Below, in pieces: positions 35,401 to 46,545 of a DNA stretch of 64,000 nt (position 1 is its first letter; every line of letters starts with the position of its first letter). The stretch is from assembly GCA_018873225.1 (NCBI GenBank), contig JAEILZ010000006.1, positions 3,224,001 through 3,288,000 on the forward strand, written 5' to 3'. Below the pieces are notes generated by a model. The model was not told the origin of the DNA. It was given only the letters and a program-made list of their open reading frames with translations, and made no database searches. Position numbers and translations under genes: made by a program. This DNA comes from [Phialemoniopsis] sp. UDSM-2020. Its lineage: Eukaryota; Ascomycota; Sordariomycetes; Thyridiales; Thyridiaceae.

Positions 35401-35811
35401 TTTGCAAAAGTTGATGTTGACGCTACGGATACAAGAGGATCGAATGCTCTTTTTATCGCTCTACAAAATGGGCATCACAATGTAGCCGAGGTAATCATCA
35501 AACACAACGAGGACAGTGCACCAGAGACCAGCATGTTGAGATATCTGTCCGACGAGAACTCACCTTCATCACGACTTTGGGCGGCAATGCAGCAACATGC
35601 CCAGGCGGCATGGGTGGGACTGATGGAAAAGGTCAATTATGATCAAATTCTAAATGTCGATGGCACAGGCACTAGAACAACGGCTCAAAAGAAAGATCAC
35701 GAGTCAATATGGGCTGCGGTGACCGGGCTGTCACCTCGAGCACAGCTCAAAACTCCAGAGGACACATTCCCCAGCCACTTAACCACCACGCGCCCGTCTT
35801 CGGTGTCCTGA
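32493..35811 (+). pseudogene. STAND/NLR-like NACHT-ankyrin gene 2, frameshifted in this assembly
   Basis: Exons 32493-33162, 33213-33426, 33485-34027 and 34078 onward, with three short introns (GTGAGT/CAG, GTACGC/CAG, GTAAGT/GAG). The N-terminus (MDPLSISAGVAGLLSLAIQV) is the fungal STAND N-terminal domain. The NACHT has Walker A GCPGAGKS near residue 285 and Walker B VYLCLDALDEC near 380. The frame then breaks at the G5 run 34644-34648. The original frame stops at 34717, while a shifted frame carries on naturally to 35811, with ankyrin-like repeats at about 35330-35510 (RTALMHAAHNGHANIAQQLL). This is either a one-base deletion or a sequencing error. If the error is technical, it is an intact gene. 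Its last 65 bp overlap the minus-strand gene tail to tail. Confidence 0.8.
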
Positions 35812-37370
35812 CCAACTCCTTCCCACCACTATAGCCCAAGATCTCGAACAGCTCCTTGCCAAGCTTATCGTGCAGCGCGTCGACCCACAAGAAGCGCTTC
35901 AGCCTCTTGCGAACCGCGGGCCAGTCTTCCCCGGCCGGCACCGCCCGCCTCCACTCCTCGCGCAGCCAGGGCTCGTCGGTGCCGTAGAGCGCCATGCCCC
36001 CGAGCGCCAGGAGCCACAGCATAAAGTCGCTCCAGATGCCGGACGCGTTGCCGTCGGTGTCGGTCACACGGGCGGCGCAGCAGGCGTCGCGGAAGCGGTC
36101 CGACAGGTAAGGGTAGCGCTGCCCGGCCGTCTCGGGCATTTCGAACGTCGTGGTCAGGAAGACGAGCATCGCGAGGCGCAGGCTCTCTGCCATGGGCTTT
36201 GCGGCGTTGTCGTTCAGCGTCAGCAGGCGGTACTGCACCGAACAGATGGCGAGCTTGAGATCGGCGCCCTGCAGGCGGTGCTTGTGGTTGAGGTTGCACG
36301 AGAGTCGCTTGAGGTCTGTAAAGATGGAGGCGAGTCTGTCGTCGTTGAGGGACGTCGAGATGACTACGGGCAGCTCTGTATCGCATTGGTCGCAGGGGGC
36401 GAGGGTCGCGCTGTTGGCTGTCTCGGCGTATGCTGGGGGTTCTGCCTCCATGAACAGGGGAGGCTGTCCCGTATGGAGGGTGTAGGCGAGGTCGACCCTG
36501 ACCAGCTTGACATAAAGTGGCATGTTCGAACGGAAAGCTTCGAGGCCGCCACGTAGCCGGACCATCTGCTGCAGGCCGACAAAGTGGGCTTTGGCGGCAT
36601 TGTAGTCGGTGAACATGGCGGAGACGATGACGAGGGAGCTGACCACGGCGAATGTCGAGTCCTCTAGCTCGGAGCTGGCCAGCTTCTTGTTGAGCGTCGC
36701 GATGGTCTTGCCCATGTAGTGGTATGTCGTCTTTGCGAGCGACGATTTTTTCTCCCGGAATGCATCGTTGATGGCAGAACTAAAGAACAGGATGAAATGA
36801 AGATAGAGGGGGTCCTCGAGGATCCAGCGGATCGCAGCGCTTTGGCCGAGATTGAAGTCAATGCATAGCTCTACGGGATATACGAGGTGACTCGCATGTG
36901 TCATAACTATGAGTGGTATCCAGTCAGTTGACAGTATATAGACGAAGGGGAAGGAAGGCAAGAATCGACATGGCTGGCTACTCACAATAGAGGAGATGTA
37001 ACCTCGCATAGTCACTTGTGTCGTCCGAAAGAGCCATCTCGTCCTGGGGTACTTCTGGCACCCCGAGCTCAGCTAGCTTCTGGAACAATTCTTTTGACTG
37101 GCCGTCCACTCGATTGGTACTAGCGGTAGGGGACTTGTGCGGCATGGCTTGCTGCCAAAATGCACTCCGCGCCCTGGATTGATAGACGGGGTGTCCGGAC
37201 TCATTGGATCCCGCCGCCGGGGGAGCACTCGCAGTAACAGCGGTGGTGGGCCGGACCCCTATCCTGTAGTTCTTTCCATGCATGCATTGGCTACGAATGA
37301 GCTTGCGATCGGACTTTTTCGTCTTGCCCCGGCTGTCGGTCTTGACGAAGACAAAGTTGCGGGACTCCAT
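35747..37370 (-). CDS. Fungal-specific transcription factor-like protein without a zinc cluster
   Basis: Two exons, 37370-36986 and 36906-35747, with a 73-bp GTGAGT/TAG intron; 514 residues. The first true ATG is 37370. The N-terminus (ESRNFVFVKT, then DRKLIRSQCMHGKN) is the usual start of a large class of fungal regulators that have the Fungal_trans_2-type domain but no Zn2Cys6 motif. The second exon has the helical regulatory domain (HASHLVYPVELC onward). Function is unknown; regulatory by family. It is divergent from the SDR gene and overlaps STAND 2 by 65 bp at its 3' end. Confidence 0.83.
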
Positions 37371-38070
37371 CGTATCCACGGGGTTCTGGAGATAAAAGGG
37401 GGCCGTCTCCCCTCCACTGGCCTACAAGCAATGTCAGGCAGAGCTAGAGCAATTGAGGTTCAAGTTTCGAGCGAGATTGCAAAGAAAGCAGTCACTGTTG
37501 CCTCGATGCGGAATGATTAGAAATTGAGACATGATGATGAACGGGGGCGATGATGAAGTGACCCCTTGTGGATCCTGGAGGAACACATGAATCTGACAGC
37601 CCCACCGTACTGTTTTCCTCTTAGGGTATAGCCTCTTGGCGAGGAATGTGGAGGCTGTAGATGAGAGACGATGATTGGCTATGCTCAACGTGAGAAACAT
37701 GCCCGGAGTTGGAATAGAGCCATGGGCATAAGTCATGACCCCAGATTAGGTACCTGGCCTCAATCATTAACTATTTAGCCAGGATTATCCCACTACCTAA
37801 GCTGAAATGGACCGTTCGGTTTGTTAATAATTCGGGTAGAGATTGATCCAAAACCGTAACTCATTCGACACCCGCTCGGTAGTGTATTGCTTATCAACAA
37901 TATCTTCTCCAGCCAAAGCAATGGCCGGTACAGGCTAATGTGTCATTACTTCTCCCTGACATTTTTGTATTCGAAACTTCATATATCAAGACCAGATGCC
38001 AACAACTTCCGTCTTTTGGAACATACTGTCGAAAAAGTCAAATCTATTATCAATAACATTACAAACAAAC
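37371..38070. promoter_or_regulatory. Shared divergent promoter region of regulator and SDR
   Basis: 700 bp between the start codons of two genes facing apart. No other gene is supported. A common control region is inferred from geometry only. Confidence 0.5.
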
Positions 38071-39172
38071 ATGACCTCATCCATCGATCTTCCTCCTGTA
38101 AAGGAGTTCTATATCCGCCGCTGGTTTAGAGGACAGTTCACCAAGCCGGTCCCGCCAGCGAAGGACCTGGATCTGTCGGGCCAGACGGGCATTCTAGTCG
38201 GCGGCACAGATGGAATCGGGCTTGCATGCGCCCGAGTCCTTCTCGAGCACAAGCTGTCAACGCTGATATTAGGGGCCCGCAACATGGACAAGGGCAGAGC
38301 GCTGGCCAAGACGCTGTCAGAGCAGTTCAAGTCCGCAGACATCCAGGTCTGGGAGCTGGAGATGTTCTCGTACGAATCGGTGCAGGCATTTGCGAAGCGC
38401 TGCTCGGGACTGATGAGGATAGACTTCGCCATCCTCGGTGCCGGTGTCCTACCCTCAGAGTTCAAGCTCAATTCGTCAACAGGACATGAGTTGACGATAC
38501 AAGTTCATTATTTGTCTACGGCACTGCTTTCGTTCCTGCTTCTGCCACTCTTAAAGGAGAAACACCCGGAGGGCAAACCTGCGCACCTGACGATCATCAG
38601 CAGCGATTTGGCTCATGTCGCCGAGTTCAAGGAACAGACTTCCGACTCGATACTTCCGGCCTTTGACAAGCCTATCCCCTGGAGCCCTAACATGGCAACT
38701 GAGCGCTACAATTCGGCCAAGGTGCTGCTCATGATGTTGGTATTAAAGCTGAAAGACGTTGTCAATCCCGCCGATGTCATTGTCAACTCGGTTTGTCCGG
38801 GTATGTCGAAGCCCACGGCAAATGAGCGAGACCAGCCGTGGATCTTCAGGTCAATCACCCACATGCTGAGAAACATGCTTGGTCGGTCTTTGGAAGCCTG
38901 CGCATGGATCTATACGAATGCTGCAGTAGAGCAGGGCCCCGAGTCCCATGGAAGCTTCCTGACTTCGTGGCAGATCGCGCCGTAAGTTTATCTACCTTCC
39001 TACGAACTTACCACAATTATCGATCCGGTGCTGATGATATTATAGATTTGTGAAGCTTATGTATACTGACGAAGGGAGGGTAATCACGGAGAGGGTATGG
39101 GAGGAGACGCTCGACGAGTTTGAGTTCGCTGGTGTGAAGGACATTGTATACTCCATGTCTAAGAGAGATTAG
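38071..39172 (+). CDS. Short-chain dehydrogenase/reductase (SDR)
   Basis: Two exons, 38071-38981 and 39046-39172, with a 64-bp GTAAGT/TAG intron; 345 residues from ATG 38071. A further in-frame ATG at 37996 is possible. The Rossmann glycine motif is GGTDGIGLACARVLL. The usual NNAG position reads ILGAGV. The catalytic region has a Ser-Ser (TIISSD), then Tyr and Lys in YNSAK. It looks like the fungal group related to retinol-dehydrogenase-like SDRs, often seen near secondary-metabolism genes. It is an NAD(P)-dependent alcohol/ketone oxidoreductase with unknown substrate. Its divergent neighbour may regulate it. Confidence 0.9.
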
Positions 39173-39599
39173 TGTCACTTAATAGGTGAAGGGAGAGAAA
39201 CAGTATTTCCGAAGCTGCATTTAGGTGTATCCATATATATGGAGTGCTAGTACCGGTATATATGGTCTAAGAGGGGTAACAACAGGGCAAAAGGGGAAAG
39301 AATTGTTTGGAAATAAAGTCTTTGAAAGCGTCGAATTGCACAATGTTGAACCTGATATTTCATATGTAACGCGATGAGCAGCTAGAACAATAGCATTTCA
39401 TGACTCACACTCTTCAGATCCTGGTGTATCATGCCTACTACGCCCATCACAGTCCTGCCCGCTAGATGCTGTCTGGCGTCCTGCTTCGGTAGCCATAGCA
39501 TCACCGCCCACTTCAACGCTGAACACTTGTCCGAGGTCTTGGTAAAGGATAAGGGGCGCTTAGAACATACTCTTATACTTGCTACTTAGTAGGGATAAG
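39173..39599. other. Intergenic region downstream of SDR
   Basis: No gene seen. It becomes AT-rich towards the repeat that follows. Confidence 0.45.
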
Positions 39600-39870
39600 G
39601 ATTGTTATATCAGGTACAATTAGTAGCAATATTAGGATATATTACTATTATATTGTCCCTACTTAACTGACTCTTATTATATATATTATATCATTACATA
39701 ACAATACATTATATTACAGAGCACTACATTGCATGGCACAGCACTACATTACATTGCACAGCACTACATCACATTGCATAGTACTACATACTCTTAGCAC
39801 TGTAAGAAAGGATACAATCATTTTATATCTCTGTCTCAATGCTGTCATGCTAATGCCCTTCCTTGCTTGC
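39600..39870. repeat. Dispersed repeat copy A with 20-bp tandem units
   Basis: AT-rich sequence with four 20-bp units at 39721-39800 (GCACTACATT phase at 39721, 39741, 39761, and diverged at 39781). It is followed by a segment ending CTGTCATGCTAATGCCCTTCC that matches copy B at 41822-41888. Order and spacing of the parts are the same in both copies. Confidence 0.75.
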
Positions 39871-40341
39871 TACTTCAGCCTGCAATCCTTCTATCATTAT
39901 GATGGAATTTCAGCCCCCTTTCACTGTGTGCAGCAGCGGAGTAGGTCCAAAGTCGTCCGCATCTACGCGATTGACATCTATGGTGCATGCTTTGACAAGC
40001 AGAACGACCGCTCGCCAACAGGGTCTAATACACCTCCATTCTTTGGGCCAGGGCAACCATCCTATCAGGACCTTCATCCCTGCAGCGGGAACCTAGGTAC
40101 CTAGGTAGTTTGGGGGAGAGCTGCGGAAATGACGAAATTGCGCACCTGAGCCGAAGAAATGACTCGATGAAGGAGGAACCACGTTAGGTCAACTGGTGGT
40201 TGCCCAAATTCAACACGGTGTCCTTGCTTTAAGCCGGTGCAAGTAATATTTAGTGGAATTTATCCTCTTCTTTCCTTCTCGAGCTTTCTCCCATGTGTCA
40301 CTTCCAAACACACAATCCATCCCTATTGCCCTCTCATCCCG
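39871..40341. other. Intergenic region upstream of hypothetical gene
   Basis: Promoter of the next gene presumed. No other feature recognised. Confidence 0.4.
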
Positions 40342-40950
40342 ATGGCAATTTCCCGAACTCCACTCAACGGTAGCATCAACATGGACGACCAAGAGCGTAT
40401 GCAGCCACCACCCTACGAAGCAAAATCAGAATCCAACAAGAACGATGAAGGCGATTGTTTCTCGGACAGCAGTATGCCGATTAGCTTGACGATGTGTTTA
40501 GCACCACAGCCGTACGAAGCCTGGGAGGGGCAGGAGTGGTTTGGCTCTTTGTTCTTGAAATGCATGGACATTCCTGCCTTGATGGAAAGTGGCTTTCATG
40601 TGGCAAATGCGAATGTCCAGAAAGAACGAGGATACTTTATCTTATCATCCGCACCAGGTGGACAGGCAGGTGATCTTGAGAATTCAAGAATTTGGATGCT
40701 TCAGAGCACAGCACAGGAAAAACCCAGATGGACTGCGCAGCTCAATATAGGTGCGACTACAATCAAGACACTGTCGACCCTGAAGGTGGAGGACCTTTCA
40801 GCAGACAACGTTGCGTTGTGCAAGGCATTTAATAAGAGAGGAGACAAGATTTACAATTTCGACGCGCGGGATTTCAATTGTAACTGCAATGCTATCTACG
40901 ATGAGAAGGTCTTGACGGGATGGTGGCCCTGGCCGAGGAACGGTGCATAG
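40342..40950 (+). CDS. Hypothetical protein
   Basis: 202 residues from ATG 40342, or 189 from ATG 40381. A Pro- and charge-rich start (ERMQPPPYEAKSES) is followed by a compact region rich in Trp and aromatic residues (EAWEGQEWFGSLFLKC near the middle). The end has a Cys-containing stretch (DARDFNCNCNAIYDEK) and GWWPWPRNG. No signal peptide or membrane segment. I recognise no family. It lies alone between two copies of a repeat, fitting an accessory gene. Composition looks like a real protein, but expression is not shown. Confidence 0.6.
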   Translation: MAISRTPLNGSINMDDQERMQPPPYEAKSESNKNDEGDCFSDSSMPISLTMCLAPQPYEAWEGQEWFGSLFLKCMDIPALMESGFHVANANVQKERGYFILSSAPGGQAGDLENSRIWMLQSTAQEKPRWTAQLNIGATTIKTLSTLKVEDLSADNVALCKAFNKRGDKIYNFDARDFNCNCNAIYDEKVLTGWWPWPRNGA

Positions 40951-41601
40951 ATCCTGCTCGCTTTTGAAGAACTTGGCAGGCTGGTTGTTTCCGTCAATAT
41001 CCATACAGAGCGACTAGTAGTTAGGAAGGAATAATCACCACAATGAAAGGACTGATACAAGACCCTTAGCCTGTCCCTGAGCTTTGATATGTTTTTCCTG
41101 GTCGTTCATCAACACTCGTTAAAAAAGTCATTTTTAATAAAAATGACCATGCAAGAGTAAGTTACAAGTGTTCCCTTCAACTGGACGACTTGAGTCTATA
41201 ACAAGTTGATAACTAACTATCCCTTAGCATTCTCTCGCTGAAACTCGTTGTGGGCGCTGCTGCTCCTCGGCAACGACCTCAGCAAAGGCCGCGTCCAACC
41301 CAGACCGCGCCGCCGACCCAGCCCCCCGGACCCCCCCCCTCCCTCTCGAGCGCTCCCGTATGTACACGTGCTACTTATCTACCGGTCACTTCAGACACTG
41401 ACCATGCTATCTAACACAGTTCCACTGAAGTTGTTGTTCCCCACCGTATCGCTTACTACGAGGCGCTCGAGAGGGGGGTGGTGGTGGAACTCGGGGGGAG
41501 CCATGGGCAAGGCGGGCCTGCGGGTGGGTTGGACGTCGCCCAAGTTGAGGCTGGGGCCGAGGAGGAGCAGCACCCATATCGTGCTCTTGTGCTTGCGGCT
41601 T
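40951..41601. other. Intergenic GC-rich stretch before repeat copy B
   Basis: Includes a Pro-codon-like C-rich run at about 41300-41345 (several C tracts). Frames on both strands overlap at about 41250-41640 and neither resembles a family. Confidence 0.4.
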
Positions 41602-41806
41602 CTTGGCAGGGCCAAGTATTATTATTTTTGGTATTATTAATAGTGATATTAGCGGGCATTGCTATGATATTGTTCCAACTTAACCAACTCTCGGGTTAGT
41701 TATATCATTACATAGCGCTACATATCATTACACAGCGCTACATATCATCACACAGCGATACACATCATTACATAGCGCTACATATAATTAAAATGGTCCT
41801 GCCAAG
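41602..41806. repeat. Possible MITE-like element with 13-bp terminal inverted repeats
   Basis: Starts CTTGGCAGGGCCA (41602-41614) and ends TGGTCCTGCCAAG (41794-41806), inverted with one mismatch. Length 205 bp, AT-rich inside. It contains four 20-bp tandem units at 41701-41780 (CATATCATTACATAGCGCTA type). No transposase or certain target-site duplication is seen. Confidence 0.5.
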
Positions 41807-41890
41807 TTGCTAAAAATATTAACACTGCAAGAAATGATCTAAGTCTTCCATATGTCTGTCTTGATGCTGTCATGCTAAGGGCTTTCCTCC
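41625..41890. repeat. Dispersed repeat copy B
   Basis: Homologous to 39600-39870. Both have an AT-rich lead-in around TAACTGACTCT/TAACCAACTCT, a 20-bp minisatellite, then a shared tail ending in CTGTCATGCTAA and CTTTCC/CCTTCC. The copies are clearly diverged, so the duplication is old. Confidence 0.7.
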
Positions 41891-42058
41891 CTCTGGTTGT
41901 CACAGCTATTCAATGTGTCTGAAACAGGGTTCAATCCCGAATATCAACATCATTCAAATTTCATGCGTTGTCAGATGAACTGACTTGATCATGGGACGGG
42001 ATGGGCTTCCCATGTCAATCCCAGAAAAAGCTGTGTACAAACCCCACGTCACCCTCTC

Positions 42059-44069
42059 CTATCCCTGAAGGGGACTCTTGCACACATACGACGTAGTGGT
42101 GTTGCTCTTGAACGCGTCCTTGAGGATCTCGATCGACGAGTACGCGCCCAGCCCCGCCAGCGCCAGCGCGCCCAAGAAGTACAAGATGTTGATGACATTG
42201 AGCCACCAGCGCTTCGCCACAAAGCCGCGGGACCAGCGTTTGAAGCCAGTATCCTGCCGACCCACCCGCCCTGTAGCCGGGTCGTAGCCCTCGCCATCGA
42301 GCATTGCATACCGCTTGACCATGTAGCCGACGGACAGCAGCGGCGGGAAGGTATAGGTGAACTGCAGGATGCAGAAGGCGGCGACGACAGAGGTCAGGCC
42401 GGAGAAGTTGGGAATGCCGGCCGCGAGGGCGAAGGCGATGGCCCAGTAGGCCGGGATGAGGGCGGCCCAGGCGATCTTGCCGGCACGGGTGGTCAGGGGC
42501 GGGGCGCGGAAGATTTCGACGAAGATGTTGTTGTAGATGACTGCACGTTCGCTATTAGTCACACACTTTGATTTCGGTCGCAAGAACGTAGAGCATACCT
42601 TTGATTCCAATATTACCATAAAGAGCAGCGGCGATGACGGCAGAGACCATGGCAAACACGTTGCCCGCTGTTTGCAGGTTGTACTCGCTGATGCCGAGGT
42701 AGCTCGGGTTGATAGTGTACTGGCCCTGGTAGCCGTACATGAAGAGGCCGTAGAACATGTACCAAAAGTAGATGAAGGCCTGCGCGGCCCACATGGCCGT
42801 CAGGAAGTCCTTGGGCCGCTTCATCTCGGCCATGAACTCGGGGAAGATCATGGACCCACCGTACGCAAAAATGGCCTGCATGGCGCCGCTGACGGCCCCG
42901 ATGAAACCGCCCGTGTTGGGCAGCCCCCCGCTCGTCTGCACGGGCGGGTAGACGCCGCTGGCGTCGGGCGTGATGAGCCGCCCGCCGTCGATGACGGCGC
43001 CCGCCGACTGCGAGGAGCCGATGTAGTTGGGCGCCGTGTGCGCGGCCGCGCCCATGGTGATGAACATGCAGATCAGGTTAATCCAGACGGCGGCGTTGGC
43101 GAGCCAGCCGAACTTTTGCAGGGTGCGGATCTGGCCGACGAAGAAGCCGACGAGGGCCCAGATGAGGCAGCAGACGCAGAAGCAGAGCTTGAACTTGGTG
43201 GCCTGGGACAGGGCCTCGCCGTTGGAGATGACAATCAGGCCGACGTTGAGCAGCAGCTGGATGGCCTGCAGGAAGTTGAAGAGGTAGCGGATCCAGGGCC
43301 CGTAGAGGCGGTAGCCAAGGTCACCGAAGCTGCGGACGGGGTATTGGTAGGAATCGAGGCCGAGAAAGATGTCCCACAGCAGGTAGCCAGAGTAGCCGGC
43401 GAGAGCGGCGAAGACGGTGTAGAGAGCGATACCGGGCCTATGATCGTCGCCGCGAAAAGCGGGCGCTAGTTGTTAGCCAGGGGTTCTTCAATTGCAGCCA
43501 GTAAGCACCTAATCTTGGCCAACGAGCCGGCGCCTGCGACGGCGCCTTGACGTGCATGATGAGGACACACCAAGATCTAGCTACGAAAAAGAAAGGTATA
43601 ACACTTACCCCCAACCCATGGTCGCAAAGGCATAAGGCAGCCCAAAGGGGCCGAGAATGTCGGTGGTGATGAGGTAAAACACTGCGCCCCTGGTAGCAGT
43701 GCGCAGCGCCCGCGAGGCATTGGTCCACTCCTCATCGGAGACGACGACGCGGCCGTGCTCGTGCTCCTGCTTGCGGGCGCCAGCAAGCGCCTTCTTCTCG
43801 TCGACGCCGCCGCCCGACTTGGTCGGGAAGATGACGGACCAGACGCTCGTCTCGAAGCCCGTCTTGGGCTGGTTGGCCTCCTCGGCGCGCGTCTGCTGGG
43901 CGTAGTAAAAGTACTCCTCAAACGACACGCTGGGATCGTGCAGCTTGCGGTGCTGGGGCAGCGTGACGTTGGTGCTGATGGTGCCCGTGGGAGCGTCAAA
44001 GGGCACGTCCATCTGGTCGTAGACGCGCGGGTCGGCGCCGTCGACGGCCATGTTGCCTGGTTTGGCCAT
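42059..44069 (-). CDS. Amino-acid permease, AAAP (Aa_trans) family
   Basis: Three exons: 44069-43609, 43437-42599, 42540-42059; 593 residues. Introns are GTAAGT/TAG (171 bp, unusually long here) and GTATGC/CAG. ATG 44069 is the first real ATG. A hydrophilic cytosolic N-terminus of about 115 residues precedes about 11 hydrophobic segments. The first helix region has TTDILGPFGLPYAFATMGWG. TM6 region has AIFAYGGSMIFPEFMAEMKRP, a signature of fungal neutral amino-acid transporters (MTR-like). It is expected in the plasma or vacuolar membrane as a proton-coupled carrier. Substrate is unknown. Confidence 0.92.
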
Positions 44070-46161
44070 CTTGTTGAGTGTTGTGAGGCTCTGTAAGACC
44101 ACAACTTGATGATAGTTGTGATGCAGGAAGATCTGGAGCTAAGAGGCTGCCAAGAGATGCCAAGGAAGAGCTAGGATGGAAAGAACGTTGCCAAGACCGC
44201 TGGGACGACCGTAACTGGGCAGAGAGGGGCTTTTATTTCCGGGGATGGGCAGGGGTCGTGGCCGAGATAGGCAAAACCTGGGACGTTTCGTATCCGGGAT
44301 TACCGGATAAGACGACTGCTGAACGCAACCTCCAGAGGCAGATTGTGGGGAAGCAGGTCGAATGAGAATTGCTCTAATGATAAAGCAGCTGCCGTCTTGG
44401 GGCTAGGTCGTTATCGATCCACGGAGACGGTAATGATCACCTGCTCGTTGCAGTAAAGCCGGGTGGATGTGGGTGACGACGAGCAAATCATGAGCCTCTT
44501 AAATAAAAGACGCATGCCTCTCGGCCTCGGCTCAGATACCCATTGCTCCATTAGATATCTCTCGAGTCCGATACGTTGAAATCACATTTAAAATTAGAAC
44601 TCGGGGTCGTCCCATCCTGTGGAGGTCTAGCACGAATTCTGGAGACAACCACGCTGATAGCTCTGGGGAAACCTGTGTCACACGAGCATGATGATACTTT
44701 GACTTAATCATCTTCAACATGCTATTTTCACGATATAACCAAAAGTTCAAAGCTGTCCGGAGTTAGCCGCAAATCTTGGCATAGACGCTAGATGTCTATT
44801 TTGGGACATTTGATTAGGACTTTGTCCATTGTAGCGCGTGTAGACCCTCGAGTCATGCGCTCCCTCATAAACCCAACCGCAAAGATACGTTACCTCTCGG
44901 CAATAGCGCCTTGATTCAAGGGTAGCTTGCAAAATAAGCATAGCAGGAGACGAACAAAGCCTACACAGCGTGCTACCCAGCCACGTGGTTCTTTCCAGGG
45001 TCTCTAGCCCGCTTTGATGATACTACTCGCGTTCCTTATGACGGATCACCATGAATAAGGATCAATGTCGGGGAACCCGCATCGTGGGTCTGCAAAAATA
45101 CCAATTGATCTATTTTCAGTCACATCTCCACCTGTACTTCTCTCCCAGATGACACAACGACCGACGTCATTTTAGATAATCCCAAGCATCGTCCGATAGC
45201 CTGAATAGACTCAGACTGTAATTTGAGCGAGTAGCAATCAAGTCCGGTAATCAACCGTGACAACCGTCATGAGGATGACATTTCTCACTATCATGACACA
45301 CCGGCATGCGATCTTTTGTTGATTGCCTACACGTACCTTCGGCCACATGGCCAACGATATACGCACACACTGAGATGAGGCCCAACCACACTCCTTGTTG
45401 TGATGAAGCACTTGGAGAACGGATAGATACAAGCAAAACGAGCTATCCGTTATTGTTACTTCGATCAAGAGAGGCTGTTGTCAAAGCCTGTCACATTCCC
45501 TTGAGATCATCTCGCGCCGAGACGGTGGTAGGGACATTAGACTCGCTAATCGTCCTGAAATGTTGAAGCATTTCGGAAAATACTTGAGTAGGCTCGCGTT
45601 GATTTGAGTAGAAACCCGTTGCATCAGCTGGTACTGTCTTAGTGGCCCTGCCGAGGAGGGCCATATGTGCATGCTCGCTAGACTCGAGCTCTTGTGATAG
45701 CTTCACTCTCTCCAAACATATCACAAAAGCTGGTCTAAGTTTCGACTCGAGTAGCTACCCAGACTGCTTTCTCCTGGCCAAGGGCTCCTAAACATAGCGA
45801 GGGCCAAGGCTCCATATTAACGACTCCGCCGTTCATTGTGAAACATGACAAGGAGCAGGCCAAGTTCTCTGAAGCAGTTTGAAGAACAGTGCGTTCAGCC
45901 CGCTCTTGTTGGTGAAGTGTACAACACGGGGAACATGGCCGGAGGGTCAGGATGGCTGGGACAACATATCACAAGCAATTTGCACAAATGAGACATCGTA
46001 CAAGTTGATGAAAATACTGTAGAATTCGTATCCCAATTACTCCATGCCATGCCATGCCAAAAATGAAATAGTCCACCACACCCTCCATATGCTCTCCAGA
46101 CCAAACGGGACAATTAATGTTCCTTAATGCCCAATACGTTCAATCCATGACGAACTACCAT
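44070..46161. other. Gene-poor intergenic region
   Basis: About 2.1 kb, AT-richer than the genes. Only short frames, none recognisable. The permease promoter lies at its left end and the thioredoxin 3' end at its right. Confidence 0.5.
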
Positions 46162-46545
46162 TCATTTCGCCGCCTCAGCGACCCTCTTCTGCGCCAATCC
46201 CCCAAGCTTCTCCGCCGCCGCGCCCAGGGCGCGCGGGTCCGCCCCGCGGATCACGGCCTGCCCGTTGACGGCGACCTGTTTCCCGTCCTTGAAGAACATA
46301 AAGGTCGGCATGGCCGTCACGCCGTAGGCCGCGGCGGCCTGCTGGACGTGGTCGACGTTGACTTTTGCGAAAGCGAGAACGCCCTCGACGGCGTGCTTGC
46401 CGGCCAGGGACTCGTAGATGGGCGCGATCTGCTTGCAAGGCGGGCACCAGTCGGCGAAGAAGTCAACGGCGACGTACGTGTTGCCGGCGAGCACGGCTTG
46501 CAGGTCGGCGAAGGACTCTGGGTGCTGAACGGAGGCGCCTCCCAT
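46162..46545 (-). CDS. Thioredoxin-like protein with CPPC active site
   Basis: 127 residues in one exon, the normal thioredoxin size, ATG 46545. The active site is W33-C34-P35-P36-C37 in FFADWCPPCKQ, where classic thioredoxins have WCGPC. Other family marks are VAVDFFADWC, KVNVDHV and the cis-Pro loop in AMPTFMFFKDGK. It reduces protein disulfides, most likely in the cytosol, since no targeting sequence is seen. The longer C-terminus is Ala- and Lys-rich. CPPC variants are known in other fungal thioredoxin-like proteins, so redox behaviour may be shifted. Confidence 0.93.
   Translation of the reverse strand: MGGASVQHPESFADLQAVLAGNTYVAVDFFADWCPPCKQIAPIYESLAGKHAVEGVLAFAKVNVDHVQQAAAAYGVTAMPTFMFFKDGKQVAVNGQAVIRGADPRALGAAAEKLGGLAQKRVAEAAK

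Noticed and set aside
42537..43469. Plus-strand frame opposite the amino-acid permease
   Set aside because: Shadow frame with repetitive Asp, Val and Arg content. The permease helices are on the minus strand.
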